64,000 nucleotides of DNA from Plectosphaerella cucumerina (lineage: Eukaryota; Ascomycota; Sordariomycetes; Glomerellales; Plectosphaerellaceae): positions 1,240,001-1,304,000 of the forward strand of contig JAGPXD010000007.1 of assembly GCA_020746995.1 (NCBI GenBank). Direction: 5' to 3'. Made by a program: the position numbers and the translations under genes. Shown piece after piece: positions 1 to 11,129 of the stretch. A model generated the notes under the pieces. The model was not told where the DNA came from. It made no database searches and was given only the letters and a program-made list of their open reading frames with translations. How positions within the stretch are numbered: position 1 is the stretch's first letter; each line of letters opens with the position of its first letter.

Positions 1-2
1 TC

Positions 3-581
3 TTACGGGAGTCTGGCATCCCGGTCATCTGGGCACTCAAGACGATGATGCCTGGTGGTGATTACGCAGAAGACGGCGTGTCATCTATCGACATGATCAA
101 GTATCTGGTTTCACAAACGGTCCTCCTGAATCCGACTATGCACACCGAGGCGGCCATGTCACCACGACTGCATTCGTTCAAAGAAGCAAAGTCAGATAGC
201 GACTGGATCAATATTCTTGGGTCTGTCCTCCAGGGCCTCCCGCACCTGTATGTTGTCTTGGACGTCGAGGTTCTCAAACAGACCAGTCGCGGTGGTCTCG
301 TCAACTTGACTGCAAAGCTATCGGAGCTTAAGGTGGAAACAGTCGTCAAGATTGTCATGATCAACTACAGCCCCTTATTTCTACGAGGCACTCTGGACGG
401 AAACTTCAAGGGGGACGTGGTAGCAGTGGGACGGGCAGGGCAGCCTCAAGCCGCTGGCAGACTTCCGCATCGTGGGAAAGGCTCTCAAAGCGTCACTGGC
501 GCAGCTCACCTTGACTTTGCCCGTCTGACTGGGCAAGGTCTGCGGTCTCGGCAGGTTCGGTCGGGGAAACGGTCGAGATGA
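3..581 (+). CDS. C-terminal part of a NACHT/STAND-associated fungal protein (5' end outside window)
   Basis: The frame is open from the left edge (first full codon at position 3) to a stop ending at 581, so the gene starts upstream. The translation has the pattern found at the end of the N-terminal helical/NACHT part of fungal STAND proteins: LRESGIPVIWALK, then an IKYLVSQTVLL segment, DWINILGSVLQGLPHLYVVLDVE, and a hydrophobic VETVVKIVMINYSP strand. These receptors are NTP-driven switches linked in fungi to self/non-self recognition and programmed cell death. The tail after about residue 145 is rich in G, A and R and looks disordered. No WD, ankyrin or TPR repeats follow, so this would be a short receptor without repeats. 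The assignment is from motif recognition on a fragment. Confidence 0.55.
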   Translation, partial: LRESGIPVIWALKTMMPGGDYAEDGVSSIDMIKYLVSQTVLLNPTMHTEAAMSPRLHSFKEAKSDSDWINILGSVLQGLPHLYVVLDVEVLKQTSRGGLVNLTAKLSELKVETVVKIVMINYSPLFLRGTLDGNFKGDVVAVGRAGQPQAAGRLPHRGKGSQSVTGAAHLDFARLTGQGLRSRQVRSGKRSR

Positions 582-674
582 CCTGTTGTCAGAACGGGTT
601 GTTCATGATAGGTAGTATGGCAAATAGATACGCTCCAATAACCAAAATAAAAGTCTACTTGACAAAAGTTGATG

Positions 675-767
675 CTCCCCGAGACAGGATCGAACTGTCG
701 ATCTCCCGATGTGTTGTTCGCAGATGCTATAACAGTCGGACGCCTTAACCAGCTGGGCCACCAGGGA
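675..767 (-). tRNA. tRNA-Asn(GTT) with a 19-nt intron
   Basis: On the minus strand the 5' acceptor strand TCCCTGG (767-761) pairs with TCGGGGA near the 3' end (discriminator at 675). The D-arm contains AGCTGGTTAAG. The anticodon stem TCCGA pairs with TCGGG, and the loop is CTGTTA-A with anticodon GTT. The T-arm is GACAG-TTCGATC-CTGTC. An intron of 19 nt (729-711) sits after position 37, the usual place for nuclear tRNA introns; removing it leaves 74 nt. Confidence 0.93.
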
Positions 768-1308
768 TTGATGAAGGGACCCTGGTCGCAAGTGGGTAGT
801 AGTGGGCCAGGCTCGCCTCTACGCCCGCAAGGAACGAGTCATCTATCAGCCGACTGCCATCGCCAGACTCCTTCGATAGCTCTGTCAAAATTCTTATTAG
901 GTCACTGCAAAGTGGACTGAAAGCTTGCAAGACATTTGAAGCTTACTCGTGCTTCCTAGGTACCTGCCATTGATCGCTGGTAAGCTGGGAGCCCTTTCTA
1001 CTTCACTCAGCACTGAGTATTTACCGCTCGCCATGCTTCTCCTCCATGTCCCCCCGAGTCCCCAACACCTACCAGATACAACCTCAAGAACACCAAAGAC
1101 TTCTGATGGCTTGTAAGAAAGACCTGTTTGTGGAACGATGACATTCGCATCGCCCATCCGGCGTACAATTCAGCTTCCCGGCCATGATGCGCCAATCATT
1201 CGGCAGGTTGTGCCTGACCGACATGCACTCGGAGGCCTCTAGTAATTGCCCCCAGAACTCTCCAATGTTTGGTCGTTTGAAATGGTCCCCTCTGGGTTTG
1301 CTGAAATG
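768..1308. other. Intergenic, no gene recognised
   Basis: Between tRNA-Asn and the 3' end of the amidoligase gene. Short open frames on both strands have no recognisable motif and no splice-linked continuation. It presumably holds the amidoligase 3' UTR. Confidence 0.6.
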
Positions 1309-2387
1309 CTACAAGAGTGGCTTCTTGTCAGATACCTTACCGAAAGCTGATGGCGATCTGGAGCGCAAACCCACCTTGCTGAAACAGAGGCAGACGAATG
1401 CCAGAACAAAAGAAATCAATCTTTTTGTCTGTACAGTGTCTCTGGAACCAGTTCCGCCTCGAAATTCGATCGTTCCGGAGCCATCGGGTCCAACAATGTT
1501 GTTGAAGTTCCACAATGCATATCTTGAACGTCTGCTCGTGCCCTGCATCAAGTCTCGAAGTCCCTTCTTAGTTCTTTCGCTGTAAATAGCCCTCCTAATA
1601 TTCCAGAGCGCATCTTCATTGCTTGCCGCTTTCTTCACAATGTGCTTGAGCTTTGACGATCGTTCCGTGTTGGGCCTGCAGTACTTGTGTTGTCGATCCT
1701 CATGAGGCAAGATGTACCATACGATCAAGTGCTCGTAGTACACGGTACCATAGGCTATATCCTGTAACTCGGACAGTATGAACTTTCTTGTCTGGGGTGG
1801 CGAGAAGTGGACGTGGGTGCCGCATAGAGGAGAAGGCCCTGGCTTGTAGAATACGGCATGCAAAGAATGCCAGAAGAGATCGATCTCGCGTTCCCAGTCA
1901 TTGCTGGACTGGAGGATACGAGATACCGCTTCGAGGGGAACTGATTTCGTTAGAGTCAGATGTCAGTAGAGGCTTATGTTGGATTGAATGGTGACTGCGT
2001 TCCACATCTCACAACTACCTATACAGGTACTGGTGAAGCAGACATGTGTCTAGAGCACTTTAGACTTTCAGTTTCCGAGCGACTCTCTCCTATTTCTCTC
2101 CTCGTCTGAGACAGCGACTGATAGCATTTGTAAAGAACCAATCACTTACCACGAGGATATTTCGGGTTTCTCAAAGACCCATCTTTGGTGATCCACCACT
2201 TATCGTAATGTTCGGGGTGTTTTTTGTACCTGATGAGGCGATCCGCCCGAGACTTGAGCCCGTTGTCCCTTAGAGATTGGGCAAGCACCTCGTAGTATTC
2301 CTTTCGTTTGTGGCCAACGAGAATGAAGTGAGGATTTGCGATGAGCTCAATCTCAATCCCAAAGCTGAGCGCCATGCAATCACGCAT
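1309..2387 (-). CDS. Putative amidoligase (Amidoligase_2 family)
   Basis: Two exons: 2387-2150 and 1940-1309, with one 209-nt intron (GTAAGT donor, CAG acceptor, CTAAC branch site close to the acceptor). The product is 289 aa. The start at 2387 places MRDCMALSFGIEIELIANP at the N terminus, matching the family's opening beta-strand with its acidic residues. The family's CGTHVH motif is at residues 119-124, and the C-terminal strand TIEFRGG is at about 236. These belong to the COOH-NH2 ligase group with a glutamine-synthetase-like fold, thought to join amines to carboxylates using ATP; the substrate of the fungal members is not known. The intron is long for this window. The final 50 residues include a hydrophobic segment (ISFVLAFVCLCF) that fits a buried helix better than a membrane anchor. 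Confidence 0.8.
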
Positions 2388-3928
2388 TGGAGTCGTCTTG
2401 GATGGGAGTAAGATCGATCTTTGGTGGTGAATATGGGCAGTTGGCAAAATGGGAGAGACCTGCAGAGTGTGCAAATTATGGGAGGCCTTTTGCTAAGCAA
2501 ATAGAGATGGAGGTCCACACGCGGTAGCGCCACTGGCCAGAGCTTGAGACGAGATTGCGATCCGTGGTGAAGCAAGCCCGAGATGCGATTGCAAATTCGA
2601 GGAAGGAAGAAACATTGCAATCAAAATTGCAGAGTATGCTAAATAAAGCAATTGAAACACCGGTTCCCAATTTTTCATTCAGTCTCGCCTAGAGTTGAGG
2701 CAAACGGCGGAGTGACTGACTGGCCTCCCCCACGATCTACAGGTCAACCGTTATCGCCATTGCCAGTACTCGGGAAGTTTGGCTCGCGGGTGCCTCGACA
2801 GGCTGAAAGCCCCGCAGGAACCATACCTGTAGTCTTTTTAGTGAAGTACCTACGTTCAGTGTGCGCCAGGAGTTTGAGAACAAGCCTCGAGTGTTTGAGG
2901 CTGGTCTGTCAGACATCTGCAATACCGTATGAGAGCTGGTTGCAAACAATTGGCCCCGAACGGGTCTTTGAAACGCCACAGGCCACGCTGCGCCGAGTTC
3001 CACGACAATTGAGGCGTGTTAGGTATGTGGCTGACTGAAGACCCTCGTGACCTGCTATGCCTTTTGACCAACCGACCATTGCTATCTCTGTGAATTTTGA
3101 AGAGTCAGCCTCTTTGAGACCTTTCTGTATGACTTTAGCTTGGTCATTGAGCTTCACAGTCTCTATCCTCGATGTAATTCAATGGCATCGCAGTCCGCTT
3201 CTCATTGGTGACATGAAGCTAATTTCAGCACCTGAGCTGTGGATTATTTGCCGCTACTATTGCTTACATTCGGCGAGTTCAAGTGATATGGCTGACACAT
3301 GAACATAGTATTTATTTAACAGCGGCTTTCAATGGATTGAATTGAAGACGCCGAGTCTGAGACTATTGCACCCTTCGGCCATGAGATGTTCGGGTCCGGC
3401 AGGTTGAACCTTCTAATTAGGTACAGTTTCGGGTTTAGTGACAGAGGGTAGCTGCACAGTGAATCGCTCTAATCCTCGCCGAAGCGGAGTCGGTGATTCG
3501 CCCGCGTGACTTCTGATCTTTGAACTGAAGCTTGAGAATCTGCCAGCCCCTCCAGCTGAAGCCTGGCTCATCCCTGTCAGTGAACCCCAGCAGCCTCACC
3601 CCCACGGTAACCAGTGCTGCCCCTGCCCAAGCTGACCAACGAGATCACGTCAGTGCGGTGCTGTCCAGGATCTTACCGGTAATTTGGGAGAAGATTTCGA
3701 CGTCACTTTCCTCTCCTTTCCGAATCAACCGTAGCTGCAAAAGCAAGAACCAAACGTGGCTATTGCTTTGCTTCACTCACTCAGCGAGCGGAATTACACC
3801 AGATTGCTTGACTCCGAGGCCCGAGATTTGGCTTGCACCACTGCCGAGCAAAACGATTCATCTTCTGGGGCAGTGTCTTTGGCCTCCATTCGCAAGCGCG
3901 TCGCTGGTCGCGACGGGCAACCAACACG
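2388..3928. other. Long intergenic stretch, no gene recognised
   Basis: Divergent spacer between the amidoligase (minus) and the ATP adenylyltransferase (plus). Open frames of 60-130 codons occur on both strands, but none shows a known motif and none extends through plausible splice sites. It should hold both promoters. Confidence 0.5.
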
Positions 3929-4921
3929 ATGCTCAACGTCGTCTTCGATGAGGCCGAAGCCCTGAGAAGGTTTGATAAGCTTGTCGAACTCGGCATCATG
4001 AAATACGCAGATGCTTCAACGACCACACTCATTGACGATGGCTTTCCAGTAAGTGTCCCAGACTCGGCATAAGATCAGTATCAGGCACCTTTCTCACATA
4101 AGATGCTTACCCTCTGATAGTTCACAATTCGCATTTGCAGTGGATGGTCTCAAAAGCCCGCCGTTGTCGGTGCTTCGTCAAGCACGTCCGGCCAGCAGGA
4201 GAGGTTCGGACCAGGAAGCGACATCAACAACAGTCACCCAGACCAGACCGTCGGCCAGCTCAACGACACTCACCTCGTCGTCCTCAACATCTTCCCGGCT
4301 TTCCGGCCCCAGTATCTCCTCCTGACGCTGGATTCTTACCGGTCGCAGTACGAGCCATTACACTTCGAAGACATCTCCGCGTCTTGGGCTTTTCTCCAGA
4401 GCTTGCAAAAGCCGCACATTGCTCTTTACAACTGCACACCAGCTGGTGGGTGCAGCAGGGTACACAAACATGTGCAGGTCCTTCCATATCCAGGGGGAAC
4501 AGCAGACATATCTGGAAAAGGTGGCTTCCGCCTGTTCCCGGACAACACAGGCGAAAAAATCCATGTGCCATACGCCTACTTCTTGCACAGATTCACCCAC
4601 CAGCCAACACGGAAGACCAGGCCAACATCAAGAGAGGTCTTTGACACCTACAACTCGCTGCTTGCTAAGGCCAGGCAGCACCTGGGAAATGCTGCCGACG
4701 ACAGCGACACCCCATGCCCCCACAACATCATCCTCCTCAAAGACTGGATCCTGGTCATCCCCCGTCGTCCAGTCAACAACAGCGGCTTCATGACGAACGC
4801 GGCGGGAATGATGGGAATGATCATCACATCGACAGAAGAACAGGCCCAGAAGTGGCTGGACAAGGGCGTGTCTGCAGCTCTCGCAGAGTGCGGCATCCCG
4901 CCACAAGTGCCCGAGAACTAG
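3929..4921 (+). CDS. APA2: ATP adenylyltransferase (Ap4A phosphorylase, HIT-like)
   Basis: Two exons: 3929-4048 and 4121-4921, joined across a 72-nt intron (GTAAGT...TAG), giving 306 aa. Exon 1 encodes the N-terminal FDEAEALRRFDKLVELGIMKY helix; exon 2 opens with FTIRICSGWSQKP, the family's first strand. The HIT-like catalytic motif is HKHVQ at residues 155-159, preceded by LYNCTPAGGCSRV. The C-terminal half carries DWILVIPRR and NAAGMMGMI, both typical of Apa1/Apa2. The enzyme phosphorolyses diadenosine tetraphosphate to ADP and ATP in the cytosol and controls its level. The length is near that of yeast Apa1/Apa2 (about 320 aa). The start at 3929 was chosen because upstream sequence in this frame does not resemble the family; a longer N terminus cannot be excluded. 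Confidence 0.9.
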
Positions 4922-4980
4922 AAGCCAAGAGCGATGCTTTCATGATTCCATAGACAGCGACAAATACACAATGCAGCGTT

Positions 4981-6826
4981 CTACTTCCTCCCAAGAGCCC
5001 GCTCAATCTCCGCAAGCGCAGCCAGTACCTTCTCATCGTGCTCCCGGCGGCCAATGACCTGAAGGCTAACTGGGGCGTCGAGGTACTTTGCAGGCTCGTA
5101 CATGTCGTAGACGAACTTGTCCTGGTCGTTCTTGGGGACGTAGCTCGTGTCCTTGACGTCTTTCTCCTGGTCGACGGTCGTGACGGGGAAGACTGCAGCC
5201 GGGTAGTCCAGCAGGTTCCAGTGAGAGGTGTAGCCCCAGTAGCGGGACTGGTCATGGGGCGTCGCGGCGCCGAAAGACGCCGGACCGACGATGACGTCGA
5301 CTTCGTCTTCAGCGGAGGATCCTGTGCTTGTCCAGGCGCGGGCGTAGGAGGCACGGTACTCGTCGCGGCGGGTGGTGAGCTGGTAGCAGTCAGTGTCATG
5401 TCGACATCCTCGCAAAAGTATAACTCACCTCCCACAGTTCCTTCTGTGTATGGTTCTTGACCGTCGGCTGCTCATGGATTATGAACTTTGTCAGAGGAAG
5501 AACAGGCTCCCCTCCATCTTTGAGGAGTCCGAGGGCCTCCTCGCCACCGTCTGGCCAGTACATGGCAGAGAGGATGTCCCAGCACTTCTTGTGGTCGAGC
5601 GGCACGCAATCCCACTCGACGAGTTCCATGCCTGCCTTTTTGCAAGCCTCAGCGACCTCCTTCATGGCTCTTGTAAGGGGCGGGTGCGGCTGGACGACGC
5701 CATCCCACCACTGGATGGCAATCTTGAGAGGTTTCGTAAACTTGTAGGGTGTCCACTCCCGCGTCGACAGGGAAGGATCTATACGCCAGGGCTTGGAAGC
5801 GAGGGCGGCTTTCATGAAGATCTCAAGTGCTTCGCGGTCGACTGCCATGGGGCCTGGTGTAGAGAAGATGGCTTCTTTGCCGACCATGATGGCTCGGCCG
5901 CCCATGACGGAGATGCGCTTCAGGGTAGGTCTGATCTCGTTAGACTGGGAAATACGACTGAAAGAGATGTGACAAGAACGTACTTGAAGCCATACAGACC
6001 GACATGTGCCGCAGGGCATCGAATACTACCTCCGATGTCGCCACCCACTCCCTGGAACTGTGAGACCATGCCACTCTCGAGATCAGGATCGTTGATGAAA
6101 CTCACAAGGATACTTCCTCGCATTCCCAGAAGCGCAGATTCACCACCACTGCTGCCTCCCGCGGTCAAGTTGCGGTTGTAGGGGTTGACGGTCCGGCCGA
6201 AAGCCGGGCTGATGGTCTCCAGATGCATGATGAGCTGAGGCTGGGTAGTCCGCGCAAAGAAGACGCAGCCTTCTGACCACAGCGTGTCGTAAAGCAGGTT
6301 CGATCCATGCGGCTTTCCGATCCAGGTGACAAAAGACGCATGGGTTGAGACGTTCTCACCGACCATGCCATGGTGCTCCTTGGTGGAGATGGGAAGGCCG
6401 AAAAGCAAACCCTTGGGCTCTGGCAGAGAGTCGAGGTACTTCGCACGAGCAATGGCTTGGTCCCACAGAAGCTCAACAAGGCAGTTGGTCTGCTGGTGTC
6501 AGTGGCATAGCTTGGTTAAGCTTAAACATCAGGGGTCCTACCGCAACTTGTGCCAGGGCCGCACGGCGAAGGAAGGCCCTCGTCACCTCTTCCACTGAGA
6601 TGCGTCGTTCCCGGAGGACAGTCAGAAGCTCTGACACAGAGTAGGCCTCTGTAATCTCGATTTCTCGCAGCGACAGCACATTCTTGTGCATGTTCTTGGA
6701 GTTGATTGGCAGCTCGGCCGGGATACCCTGGAGAGGGGGCTCGACCTTGGCAAGGGATGCATCTCGGTGAGCCCTGACCCACGCGACCCTCTCTTCGAAG
6801 GTGTTGCCAATGTTGACCTCGCCCAT
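4981..6826 (-). CDS. Amidase of the amidase-signature family (acetamidase-like), copy 1
   Basis: Five exons: 6826-6542, 6489-6106, 6051-5984, 5930-5429 and 5379-4981; introns are 49-54 nt. The product is 545 aa. The triad of the family is visible: Lys132 in LPISTKEHHG, cis-Ser208 in GGSSGGE and nucleophile Ser232 in GGDIGGSIR, with the expected 24-residue spacing between the serines. The second intron (6105-6052) is 54 nt, in frame and free of stops; reading through it would add 18 residues in the middle of the catalytic core. The same intron position is used in the second amidase at 30.8-32.6 kb, which supports splicing. The family hydrolyses amides to acid and ammonia, as AmdS does to let fungi use acetamide as nitrogen source. 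The exact substrate cannot be read from sequence. Confidence 0.92.
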
Positions 6827-7278
6827 TGTGGGGGTTCTCTGTGGATGACTAAGTAAGATGATGGAGGGTGACTGTCTGCTTGAAGCGGAAGTGCGCGGCT
6901 GCAGGTGGTGTGTGTGGTCGGTTGAAGTCTGGGGTTGTCGTGTTGGACTTGGGGAGGGTGGTGGTGATGAAGGCGGGGTGTCGGCGGTCCCCCGCAGCTA
7001 GCCGAATATTGGTAGGCGGATGCGAGACGCGGGACTCATATCGGCCGTCCGCCGTCGGCCGATGCTGAGCGACCCCGTCTTATCGGCGACACGGCGACGC
7101 CCTAGGGCGGAGACAGGCGGCGGAGGATGAGGGGTTGACCCGGAGAATGGGAAGCAGTCGGCCGAGAAGCAGAGGAAGAGCAAAGATCCCACTTGAAGGC
7201 TGCTGATCAACAAAGCACATTTGGTCTTGCTTGGAAATTGATGCATTAAGGTATGATGAAATAAAGCCAATTCGACAG
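6827..7278. other. Intergenic: amidase 1 promoter and GNAT 3' flank
   Basis: No gene seen. GC-rich with several inverted short GGCCG/CGGCC words around 6980-7075. It should carry the promoter of amidase 1 and the 3' UTR of the acetyltransferase. Confidence 0.5.
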
Positions 7279-8127
7279 CTACTTCCCATCCCCCGGCTTT
7301 GCATTCGGCTCCCTGATCATGGTGAAGAGGTCGATCGCGTCGCCATCATCGTCGCAGACCATCTTGCTCTGAAACTTGAACCCCCACCGCCCATAGATGG
7401 CCATGTTCGGAACGTCCTTACTCGATTCGAGGTAGCACTTCATCCTCTCAGCATCAGCCTGATCCGTCACAGCCTTCATCATCTTGGCCCCGACCCCCTT
7501 TCCTTGGGTCTCCGGTAGGACGACCATGATGTTGAGGAAGTAGTAGCCTCTCGGATCTGTCCAGAGTTCCTCCTGGGCTTTGGCCTGTGCATCCTTCCAG
7601 ATGTAGTATCTCTGATGTCGGAAGTCAGCATGTGAATCTCGTCTGCGACCCCCGATGAACGAACCTTGACGTTAAGACCACCGCGCCCGTACCACAGGTT
7701 CATACCGACCTGACCGGCCCAAAGGCGCCATCCTTCGGCCCAATCTGTCCAGGAAGGGGGCTGGTTTGCCGGCCGAGGAGGAAGCCACATGGCGACGCCT
7801 AGGACCTTGTCGCTGCCGTCTTCTTTCGCGACGTGGAAGATGCCATTGCGCATGCCCCAGCGCATCCGAAGGGCTAGTGATGCATGATTCCTCTGCTTGT
7901 TGAACTAGGCACAGTGTCAGCGAAGACCCTAGTAGAGAGCTGGAATCATGTCGAAATACCTTTGCTTGGTCGTACACCCACACGTTGTACGGGTCCCCAA
8001 CGAATGCTTGTCTGTCAAAGTTGTCAGTCACGATCCCCCATGCCTGGGCTCATCGATGGACACACTGGACTGCTTTCACTGCGCCGTCGATATCCGCTTC
8101 GGCGATTTGTGAGACGTGTATGGCCAT
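7279..8127 (-). CDS. GNAT-family N-acetyltransferase
   Basis: Four exons: 8127-8066, 8011-7960, 7904-7665 and 7611-7279; introns are 53-55 nt. The product is 228 aa. The N terminus (MAIHVSQIAEADIDGAVKAV) and the following AFVGDPYNVWVYDQAK are the usual opening of the fungal GNAT group. Acetyl-CoA-binding motif A is seen as VLPETQGKGVGAKMM, and the C-terminal NMAIYGRWGFKFQSK is the GNAT motif B region. The family moves an acetyl group from acetyl-CoA to an amine; the acceptor is unknown. The second exon is only 52 nt, so simple ORF calling misses most of the gene. Confidence 0.88.
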
Positions 8128-8793
8128 GGTGCTGATGACATGTGCTGGAGCTTCGAGCAAGGATGAACAGTCAAATCAACGTCAAGTGATCCGGTCGGCG
8201 GAGACTCATGTCGCGTGAGGGCTATAAGACTGGACCTTGACCAGCTCTCCGCATCTTGGCCAGCCGACGAGGGCGCTATCTCTGCGGGGTTGGTGAGGGC
8301 GGTCCACGTGGACGAGCAACCCGACAAGCCGGCGCCGGGTGCATCAATCAGTCGCCACGTCTTGCCTCATTGAGAAGGTCTATGCGAAGCCGATAAGACT
8401 GAGGGCATCTGCCGGCTTGGGTCGTTACGTAAGAAACGCGCAGGTGAACTTCCAGGTTGCCGATGACCTTTCCGCCATTCGAGGCGCGGAGAAGAACGTC
8501 GCCCTCACCTGCGGAGGTCAAAAGGTGTGAAGGCTCGGGGCGATCATGTTCAAGTTGACATAGTAGCCCGTCGGACGGGCAGCGGATCGCCCCCTGAAGC
8601 AATGGGAGCCCACAGAGGGCCCAGCCCCTGAAAGGGGGGTACTGGTCCGGCCCACCTTTGCCCCTTTTCCAGTCCCGACCATTGACCACATCACCACACT
8701 CACAAGTTAGGAGTCCTGCAAATACCGTCTGCCATTCTTGATACACCACTTTCACGCCGTTTACCCCTGAACACAATGCTTTCACCAAGGACC
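8128..8793. other. Intergenic, no gene recognised
   Basis: Between the 5' end of the GNAT gene and the 3' end of the DUF3433 gene. Open frames here lack motifs and credible splice partners. Confidence 0.5.
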
Positions 8794-10584
8794 TCAAGCG
8801 CCAGCCTGCCAGTAATCATCAGGAGGACGGTTCAGCGGCACCTCAGCCACGCCATCCCTCACAGCCATGATGACCCAGCTCCCAGTGTCAGGGCTCATCT
8901 CCGCCCTCCACTTCCTGTCCACCACATCCGACCTCTTCTTCCCCCTCTCCCATATTCCCCCGTCGAACCCGACGTCCTGCCGCATGTGTGAGGCAATATG
9001 GAGCAGCTCGCTCCTGTCGAGGATCGCCGCCATCGACAGCAGCCCATTGGGTTCCTCGGTTAGAATCGACGGCGACTTCAGGAGGCGGAAGAAAACGAAG
9101 GCAACTGTGCCCAGGGTCGTCGCTAGGAAGGCGAGAATGACGTACGCCACCCATGGCACGACGAAGAGGCGAGTCGTGGGTACGAAAGCTTTTCCGGTGC
9201 TTGTCTCGTTCTCGGACATTGGTTCGAACCCATGGATGGCGACGGTGTTTGCATACACCGCCGTGAATACCCTGGGGATTGTCGCCAAGAGGAGGTTAGG
9301 ATCCAAGAAGTTATCAGGCTGCGCCCGCTGAGCTGAGTAGAGGATGACGTTGGCCATATCTGTCGTGGACCATTTCGCCTGTGGGTTGATGGTCACGAGG
9401 CCAAGGATGGCCGATTCGAAGACCCTCCACAGCGTTGGGCGGGCGGTATCGCGATCGCCCGTCTCGACGAACGTGTCCACCGAAGGCGCAGCAGAGCCCG
9501 GAGTCGGCGAGACCGTCACCATCCCCTCAACCTGGCGGTATCCGGTCGCACAGGAGATGACGCTGATGTCGGTGATGTTGGTGCTCGACGTCTCGGACTG
9601 CTTGGCTGCCGTGAATATGAAGCGGCTGAAAAAGGCCTGGGCCGAGCAGCCAAACTCAACTGTGGAGGTGAGGTAGATCTCTTGACTGCCACCGACCCCA
9701 AAGTTCTGGGTAAAGTCGCAGCCCCTGTCAGTGCCAGATATCTGTACCTCGCCCGCCTTGTCCCCATCTGTGAGGGTGTAGTCCTTGATCAGCTCGCAAT
9801 TGAGGTAGGCCGAGTACGCTGTCGTTTTTGCCTCCATTTTTGACGTCGAAACGATGGCCGGGTCGGCCTCGAACGGTCGGAATGCACGCTCGTTGGTTGT
9901 CCAAGGAATGTTCCTGCCCCCGTAGAGCAGCGTAGCCGAGACCACGTTGAGGACCGGCCGCCAGTCCGAGGTTGCGTTGATGTTCTGGAGGTTGTACGTC
10001 TCGTTGTAGAAGATGGGGATCGGATGCGGAGCGGCAACGGGCTGTGCTGCGAAGAGGCGAGCAGCGAGAGGCGCGATGAGATACGTCAAGGCCAGGGAGA
10101 GGAGAGTTGTCGTGCCGACGGTGTAGTGCGACATCCTCAGGGCTCCCCACCATCGCCAGACCGAGCCCACGACGCGGTAGTCGAGCAGGACAGCGCGCTT
10201 GGCGTCAGCGCCGCTGTCCTTGCGAAGCTCGACGTATGGTTGGCGCTCGGCGAGAGAGTGCGCAATCCACGCCCAGTACGCGCCGAAAAGGGCAAAAACG
10301 AAGCTTGGTAATGCTGTCCAGAGGACGCCGAGGTCCCAGGGCACGTCGAAGATGTCAGCGTCGCGCCCACTCCTGGTCGAGTTCAATCCCGAAGGGACGG
10401 TGACGAAGCCGGTGTTCCGTGACGAGACGACCGATAGCGCCACTACGATGACGACGAGGATGATGTCGAGGACGGCGAAGAGGAAGAGGGATGGCCATCG
10501 CAGGCAGGAGGCGAGCCAACCGTAAGGACGCGACGAAGCCTCCTGGACTCGGACCTGCCCGGCCATTTTCGCATGATACTCCAT
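8794..10584 (-). CDS. DUF3433-type multispanning membrane protein
   Basis: Single exon, 596 aa, starting with ATG at 10584. Hydrophobic segments lie near residues 33-55, 87-110, 157-180 and 483-512. Between the third and fourth is a long, probably extracytoplasmic region with several NxT/S sites (such as NETYN, NATSD, NITD, NETS) and conserved cysteines. This arrangement, with a short loop after TM2 containing LRKDSGADAKRAVLLDY and WRWWGALR, is characteristic of the fungal DUF3433 family. Its function is not known; it is expected at the plasma or an internal membrane. No partner gene is suggested by the context. Confidence 0.8.
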   Translation of the reverse strand: MEYHAKMAGQVRVQEASSRPYGWLASCLRWPSLFLFAVLDIILVVIVVALSVVSSRNTGFVTVPSGLNSTRSGRDADIFDVPWDLGVLWTALPSFVFALFGAYWAWIAHSLAERQPYVELRKDSGADAKRAVLLDYRVVGSVWRWWGALRMSHYTVGTTTLLSLALTYLIAPLAARLFAAQPVAAPHPIPIFYNETYNLQNINATSDWRPVLNVVSATLLYGGRNIPWTTNERAFRPFEADPAIVSTSKMEAKTTAYSAYLNCELIKDYTLTDGDKAGEVQISGTDRGCDFTQNFGVGGSQEIYLTSTVEFGCSAQAFFSRFIFTAAKQSETSSTNITDISVISCATGYRQVEGMVTVSPTPGSAAPSVDTFVETGDRDTARPTLWRVFESAILGLVTINPQAKWSTTDMANVILYSAQRAQPDNFLDPNLLLATIPRVFTAVYANTVAIHGFEPMSENETSTGKAFVPTTRLFVVPWVAYVILAFLATTLGTVAFVFFRLLKSPSILTEEPNGLLSMAAILDRSELLHIASHMRQDVGFDGGIWERGKKRSDVVDRKWRAEMSPDTGSWVIMAVRDGVAEVPLNRPPDDYWQAGA

Positions 10585-11129
10585 GTCGGCTAATGGGTGA
10601 TGGACAATTCATCTGCAGAATCGGAAAGTTCACGAGTCTCCCCCGCCAAAGGCATTCCGGTTTGCGGTTTATCAACGTACGAATGTCTCCGTCCCCGCGC
10701 CACACTCCCTTCCCAGCAAGTCTGCCCCGTCCCATCCCATTCCAAGGGAACGAACGGGCCGCAGTCACCCGGACCTTAAGCTTAGAACGATGCACGCGCT
10801 TGTCTCTCAGCCGCATAGCTTAAAACCAGCCGCACGACCCCGTATTGGCCGGCAGTGGCGCTGAAGTCCTCCAAGCCCCCGCCGGCGCGGTGACCGCTTC
10901 AATCCAAAACGGCCTGGAACGGTCTCCGGCAAGGGAGCACAGTCAGTGAGCTTGCTGCGCCTTACTGCATGCGTCAAGCGCCGTCAATGTGCCTCGAGCT
11001 CTGAGACAACCAGCCCAGGGCTAGGGCTGAGCTGGGAGCAATCAGATGTCTCCGAGCCTTCGTTTTAAGACGGGGGGCAAACCGTGGAATCCGGGGCCGC
11101 CGAGAAGGGTGACGATCTCAGCAGATTTC
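10585..11129. other. Divergent promoter region
   Basis: Lies between the DUF3433 gene (minus) and the cysteine-rich surface protein gene (plus), so it should contain both promoters. No gene, clear TATA box or repeat was found. Confidence 0.5.
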
